A stretch of DNA of 64,000 nt from an uncultured Paracoccaceae bacterium (lineage in GTDB: Bacteria; Pseudomonadota; Alphaproteobacteria; Rhodobacterales; Rhodobacteraceae). Location: contig CANMFL010000001.1 of assembly GCA_947497185.1 (NCBI GenBank), positions 186,001 through 250,000 on the forward strand, read 5' to 3'. Made by a program: the position numbers and the translations under genes. The notes beneath the pieces are model-generated. The model was not told the DNA's origin and did not search any database. It saw only the letters and a list, made by a program, of their open reading frames with translations. This document shows, piece by piece, positions 60,540 through 64,000 of this stretch; the first letter of the stretch is position 1, and each line of letters starts with the position of its first letter.

Positions 60540-62098
60540 TGCGTGCTTTTGCAGCTCTTCTTGAACGGCTGGCCTTTACGCCCCAGCGCAATGGTAAGAT
60601 TACCCATCTCAAACAGTATTTTTCAGCAACCCCCGACCCAGCACGCGGACTGGCACTGGCCGCGATCACGGGCGATCTGGGTCTCAAAGCCGTCACGCCG
60701 TCGCTGTTGCGTGGCTTAGCGGCAGAGCGGGTCGATCCGGAACTATTCGCGATGAGCTATGACTTTGTCGGCGATTTGGCCGAAACGATTGCGCTGATCT
60801 GGCAACCTGCGTCGACCACCACCGATGTGCCACTACCCGAATTAGTTGACGAATTAACGAACACGCCGAAATCCCAACTGCCTGCACGCATTGCAGACCG
60901 GCTCGATACGATGTCCGCGAATGACCGCTACGCCTATCTTAAACTCGCCACAGGTGGCTTGCGCGTGGGCGTGTCAGGTCGTTTGGCGCGGATGGCTTTG
61001 GCGGATTTTGGTAGCTTGCCGCTCGCAGACGTTGAAGAAATCTGGCATGGCCTTACGCCACCTTACGCAAATCTATTCGCATGGGCCGAAGGCGGCGAAA
61101 AACCCGAAGCTGCGGCCCACGCCCCGTTTCGCCCTGTCATGTTATCCACCCCCACCGACCTCGCAGCCCTCAGCGGGTATGACCGCGCAGAATACGTCGC
61201 AGAGTGGAAATGGGATGGCATCCGCGTGCAAGCTGTCTGTGACCAAGGCACCCGCCGCCTTTACACCCGAACAGGCGACGACATCTCGGCGGCATTCCCC
61301 GATATCATAGATGCGCTCGACTTCGATGGCACGCTGGACGGCGAATTACTGATTAAGCGCGACGATATCATCGCACCGTTTGGCGATCTGCAAAAACGGC
61401 TCGGGCGCAAAACCGTAAGCCGCAAGATGCAGGAAAGCCACCCTGCCCACATGCGGGTCTATGACGTTCTGATGTGGGAAGGCCATGATTTGCGCGCGCT
61501 TCCCTTCGCAGAGCGGCGCGGGCAAATGGACCAGATCATCAAAACCATAGACCAACCGCGCATTGATCTATCGCCCCTGCTCGATTTTGCCACGTGGGAT
61601 GATCTGGCCGCGCTACGTGCGGACCCGCCCGACACGGTTATAGAAGGCGTCATGATTAAGCGCCGCGATAGCCCGTACCTTGGCGGGCGCATGAAGGGAC
61701 CGTGGTTCAAATGGAAACGCGATCCAATGCTCATTGATGCTGTTCTGATGTACGCCCAACGCGGCCACGGCAAACGGTCCGGTTTTTATTCGGATTTCAC
61801 ATTCGGTGTCTGGGACGCGGACGCCCTTGTGCCAGTGGGCAAGGCATATTTTGGCTTTACTGACGATGAACTCAAAGAACTGGACCGTTTTGTCCGCAAC
61901 AACACCACCGAGACCTTTGGCCCCGTCCGTGCATTGAAACCTTTGAAAGTGGTGGAAGTCGCCTTCGAGGGGCTCAACCGCTCGCCGCGTCATAAATCCG
62001 GCGTTGCCATGCGCTTTCCACGCATCTCGCGCATCCGAGACGACAAACCCGCAGCCGAGGCCGACCAAATCCAGACTTTACGTGATATGCTCGACTGA
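60539..62098 (+). CDS. ATP-dependent DNA ligase
   Basis: 519 residues. N-terminal DNA-binding domain (about 1-200), then the adenylation domain with the nucleotidyl lysine Lys224 in EWKWDGIR, and GELLIKRDD, later VIEGVMIKRRDSPY and WFKWKRDP motifs; the C-terminal OB-fold follows. It seals nicks using ATP and is additional to the NAD-dependent replicative ligase LigA expected elsewhere. Partnered with the exonuclease gene; the usual third and fourth members (DEXH helicase Lhr-like and PdeM phosphoesterase) are not in the window. Confidence 0.93.
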   Translation: MRAFAALLERLAFTPQRNGKITHLKQYFSATPDPARGLALAAITGDLGLKAVTPSLLRGLAAERVDPELFAMSYDFVGDLAETIALIWQPASTTTDVPLPELVDELTNTPKSQLPARIADRLDTMSANDRYAYLKLATGGLRVGVSGRLARMALADFGSLPLADVEEIWHGLTPPYANLFAWAEGGEKPEAAAHAPFRPVMLSTPTDLAALSGYDRAEYVAEWKWDGIRVQAVCDQGTRRLYTRTGDDISAAFPDIIDALDFDGTLDGELLIKRDDIIAPFGDLQKRLGRKTVSRKMQESHPAHMRVYDVLMWEGHDLRALPFAERRGQMDQIIKTIDQPRIDLSPLLDFATWDDLAALRADPPDTVIEGVMIKRRDSPYLGGRMKGPWFKWKRDPMLIDAVLMYAQRGHGKRSGFYSDFTFGVWDADALVPVGKAYFGFTDDELKELDRFVRNNTTETFGPVRALKPLKVVEVAFEGLNRSPRHKSGVAMRFPRISRIRDDKPAAEADQIQTLRDMLD

Positions 62099-62262
62099 CG
62101 CGCAGGCAACGCAAGCCCCGTTTCAATGTCCGTCAAAACATCTAACCGCTGATCCTGCGTCATTGCCACCAGAACCCCATGACGGCGCAATCGACCGGAG
62201 TCCAGACAAACGAAAAACGCCGCGCAAAACGGAAACGATCATATCACATAAAAAGGGTAAAA

Positions 62263-62352
62263 TGGCGGACAGACAGGGATTCGAACCCTGGAGACGGTCT
62301 CCCGCCTACACACTTTCCAGGCGTGCGCCTTCGACCACTCGGCCACCTGTCC
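62263..62352 (-). tRNA. tRNA-Ser (GGA)
   Basis: 90 bases including an encoded CCA. Reverse strand begins GGACAGGTGGCCGAGTGG; the anticodon loop CTGGAAA gives anticodon GGA (UCC/UCU codons). A long variable arm, T-loop GGTTCGAATCC, and acceptor strand TCTGTCC pairing with GGACAGG (one G-U) with discriminator G confirm a serine tRNA. No integrated element flanks it. Confidence 0.97.
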
Positions 62353-62490
62353 GTTGCGCGGGGTTTATCGCCAAGCGGGGGCGCTTTGCAAGACCCAAAG
62401 ACGTAGTTTTTCACCTTTCGTGAAACTGATAACGATCGGACACATCACGGCGTTATTGCGCAAACGGCTCGCACCCACTATGCCGTTGAA

Positions 62491-63645
62491 ATGCACGACA
62501 AACACGATCATACCCCACCGCCCTCTGGCTCTGTCGATATGGCACGGGTACAAACTGTAGCCCTTGTGATTATTGCCTTCGCGGTGGTGTTGTTTTTGCT
62601 GGTCCAAGCCCGCTTTATGTTGGTGTCACTGGCCACGGCGATTGTATTGTTCAGCCTGACCAGTGCGGTGATCGATTTTATCGCCCGCCAGCGGCTCGGC
62701 CCGTTTCGCGTGCCTGATTTTGTGGCCAGTATCGCGGCGTTGGTGATGATTGCGGCGGCTTTGATGGCGGCGTCGGGCTTTATGCTGACCCAGATTAACA
62801 ACGTGCTGATCACCACGCTTAGCTTTGCGGAACAAGCCCCGTCGGCTGTCGCGTCCCTGTTCGGCTTCATGGGCGAATCCACCGAAGCGTCAATCCTCAG
62901 CGCCCTGCAATCCATCAACGTTGGCAGCTACGCCCGCACCGCCGCCACCCGCGCCAGTGACGTGACGCAGGCCGCTGTGTTGGTGATCTTGTTCGTGGGT
63001 TTCCTGTTTGCCGAGCGGATTTGGTTCGACATCAAGCTGGTGAACCTGATCGGCGATCAAAAGCGGGCCGAGCGGATCAGCAAGATTGTCTCGTCGATCA
63101 TCTGGAAGGTGAACTATTACCTCTGGGTGAAAACCGTAGTCAGCGCTCTGACGGGCCTGATGACCTACGCGCTTGCGGTCAGTTTTGATATTGAACTGGC
63201 GGTGGCGATTGGTCTGATCACCTTTATCCTGAACTTCATCCCGAATGTCGGCTCGATCATCGCGACGGGTATGGTGGCCTTGATCGCGCATATTCAACTG
63301 CATGATCCGGCCCTGACCGTTGTTATCGTTAGCATCGCGGGCGGTATTCAATTCATCAACGGCAACATCATTGACCCGATGATGATGGGCCGTGCGTTGC
63401 GTCTGTCATCGTTCGGCATCATCATATCGCTGGCCTTCTGGGGCGCGGTCTGGGGCATCCCCGGCATGTTCCTATCGGTGCCGATCATGGTGATGCTGCT
63501 GGTCGTGTGCAGTCACGTCCCTGCCCTGCGCCCGCTCGCCATTTTGCTATCACGCGAAGGGCTACCCGAAGACGAAACCGCCCTGTATCAAACGCCAGAC
63601 AGACCACAGCGCACGCAACCGCCGATCAATCGGGCGGCACGTTAA
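62491..63645 (+). CDS. AI-2E family transporter
   Basis: 384 residues. About eight helices: a first pair at residues 20-60, a long soluble segment at about 100-165, then VKTVVSALTGLMTYALAV, LNFIPNVGSIIATGMVAL and GNIIDPMMMGRALRLS, the conserved core of the TqsA/AI-2E (UPF0118) family. Members export AI-2 or small ions, or act as Na/H antiporters; this one is unassigned. Confidence 0.87.
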   Translation: MHDKHDHTPPPSGSVDMARVQTVALVIIAFAVVLFLLVQARFMLVSLATAIVLFSLTSAVIDFIARQRLGPFRVPDFVASIAALVMIAAALMAASGFMLTQINNVLITTLSFAEQAPSAVASLFGFMGESTEASILSALQSINVGSYARTAATRASDVTQAAVLVILFVGFLFAERIWFDIKLVNLIGDQKRAERISKIVSSIIWKVNYYLWVKTVVSALTGLMTYALAVSFDIELAVAIGLITFILNFIPNVGSIIATGMVALIAHIQLHDPALTVVIVSIAGGIQFINGNIIDPMMMGRALRLSSFGIIISLAFWGAVWGIPGMFLSVPIMVMLLVVCSHVPALRPLAILLSREGLPEDETALYQTPDRPQRTQPPINRAAR

Positions 63646-63654
63646 TTCACGTCA

Positions 63655-63990
63655 TCATGTCTTAGGGCAAAGCCGGAAAAACACCGCAGCCGCCGCCGCG
63701 TCGAGCAGCGCAATGACCACAACCCTACCCGATGCGGTGCCGTCAAGATACGCCCAAAAGCCGGTGACAGCGATGCCCCCGAAAACTGCAATCGCGCTAT
63801 AACACACAGCGCGTTGGACCTGAACGTCACTGTGATCTCGCAAAAGCCACAACAGCATCGCCAAGCCTAGGAACGCCGGTGAGGCGCGGCGCCCCAAGAA
63901 ATCTCCGCCAACGCCAGAAAACACGCCATATAGGCCAGCGTAGCTTTGTGCCGACACTAACATGATGACAAACAACCCCGCGAGCAACAC
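63655..63990 (-). CDS. Small membrane protein of unknown function, near window edge
   Basis: About 111 residues to a GTG at 63990; the reading frame stays open to the window edge at 64000, so the gene may begin beyond it. Four hydrophobic segments (LLAGLFVIMLVS, FLGLAMLLWLL, AVCYSAIAVFGGIAVTGFW, VVVIALLDAAAAAVFF) make a four-helix membrane protein. The C-terminus LCPKT follows the last helix. Not recognised; it ends a few bases after the AI-2E gene on the other strand. Confidence 0.5.
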   Translation of the reverse strand: MLLAGLFVIMLVSAQSYAGLYGVFSGVGGDFLGRRASPAFLGLAMLLWLLRDHSDVQVQRAVCYSAIAVFGGIAVTGFWAYLDGTASGRVVVIALLDAAAAAVFFRLCPKT

Positions 63991-64000
63991 CGCCGCTGCA

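Noticed and set aside
62263..62352. Integration (attachment) site at the tRNA-Ser gene
   Set aside because: No duplicated tRNA end, integrase or foreign DNA flanks it in the window.
1..64000. CRISPR array, insertion sequence, prophage or toxin-antitoxin cassette
   Set aside because: No repeat-spacer pattern, transposase, integrase or phage structural gene was seen.

Overview
The window looks like chromosomal DNA of a Roseobacter-group alphaproteobacterium (Rhodobacterales; inference). It is packed with ABC and TRAP importers, small catabolic operons each with its own regulator, a glycerol ABC importer of the GlpSTPQV type, an indolepyruvate-ferredoxin-oxidoreductase-type enzyme split into two genes, and a ligase-associated exonuclease/ATP-dependent ligase pair. 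Coding density is high, with many 1-, 4- and 8-bp gene overlaps. I see no phage, plasmid, insertion-sequence or CRISPR signature.

Layout. (1) 1-17.8 kb: a catabolic island. It holds a RidA-like protein and a YciA-like thioesterase, MarR, SDR and FAH-family enzymes, a cupin, then a long forward run of cyclase-family hydrolase, PYROXD2-like FAD oxidoreductase, MarR, a small exported protein, IorA- and IorB-like ferredoxin oxidoreductase, a second FAD oxidoreductase, and a five-gene peptide-type ABC importer. No substrate can be assigned; the enzyme set suggests an aromatic or heteroaromatic 2-oxoacid. (2) 17.8-22.2 kb: an amino-acid ABC importer split over two divergent operons, with a GntR regulator and a kynureninase-like PLP enzyme. 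(3) 22.4-25.6 kb: a TRAP importer whose binding-protein gene is convergent and resembles the 2-oxoacid binder TakP. (4) 25.8-35.8 kb: hexuronate catabolism (uxuB, uxuA, GntR regulator, uxaC), a TRAP importer with fused membrane subunits and two Gfo/Idh/MocA dehydrogenases. (5) 35.8-37.0 kb: a decay zone in which a sugar-acid dehydratase fragment and a LysR fragment meet head to head at one deletion junction. (6) 37.0-42 kb: MarR, a DUF1499 membrane protein, a Bcr/CflA-type efflux pump, trmL, and a sodium:solute symporter with a small partner. (7) 42.2-49.5 kb: the glycerol ABC operon and a divergent DeoR-family regulator. (8) 49.8-51 kb: rnk and rsmJ. (9) 51.2-59 kb: a second peptide ABC importer with a coupled GAF-domain gene, a divergent XRE-cupin regulator, a binding protein and an M24 peptidase. 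(10) 59.1-64 kb: entericidin, exonuclease, ATP-dependent DNA ligase, tRNA-Ser(GGA), an AI-2E family transporter and a membrane protein at the edge.

Most notable observations. The two glycerol-transporter ATPases are complementary and degenerate: one lacks the LSGGQ signature and the other lacks the H-loop histidine, which predicts one canonical and one crippled ATP site. The dehydratase/LysR scar at about 36,206 reads as one deletion of a divergent gene pair plus a later nonsense codon. The island around the ferredoxin oxidoreductase, with two flanking FAD oxidoreductases and its own importer, is the best candidate for an undescribed pathway. Phased repeats and palindromes upstream of several operons are candidate operators. 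All functional calls rest on motif recognition from the translated sequence; no database search was made.
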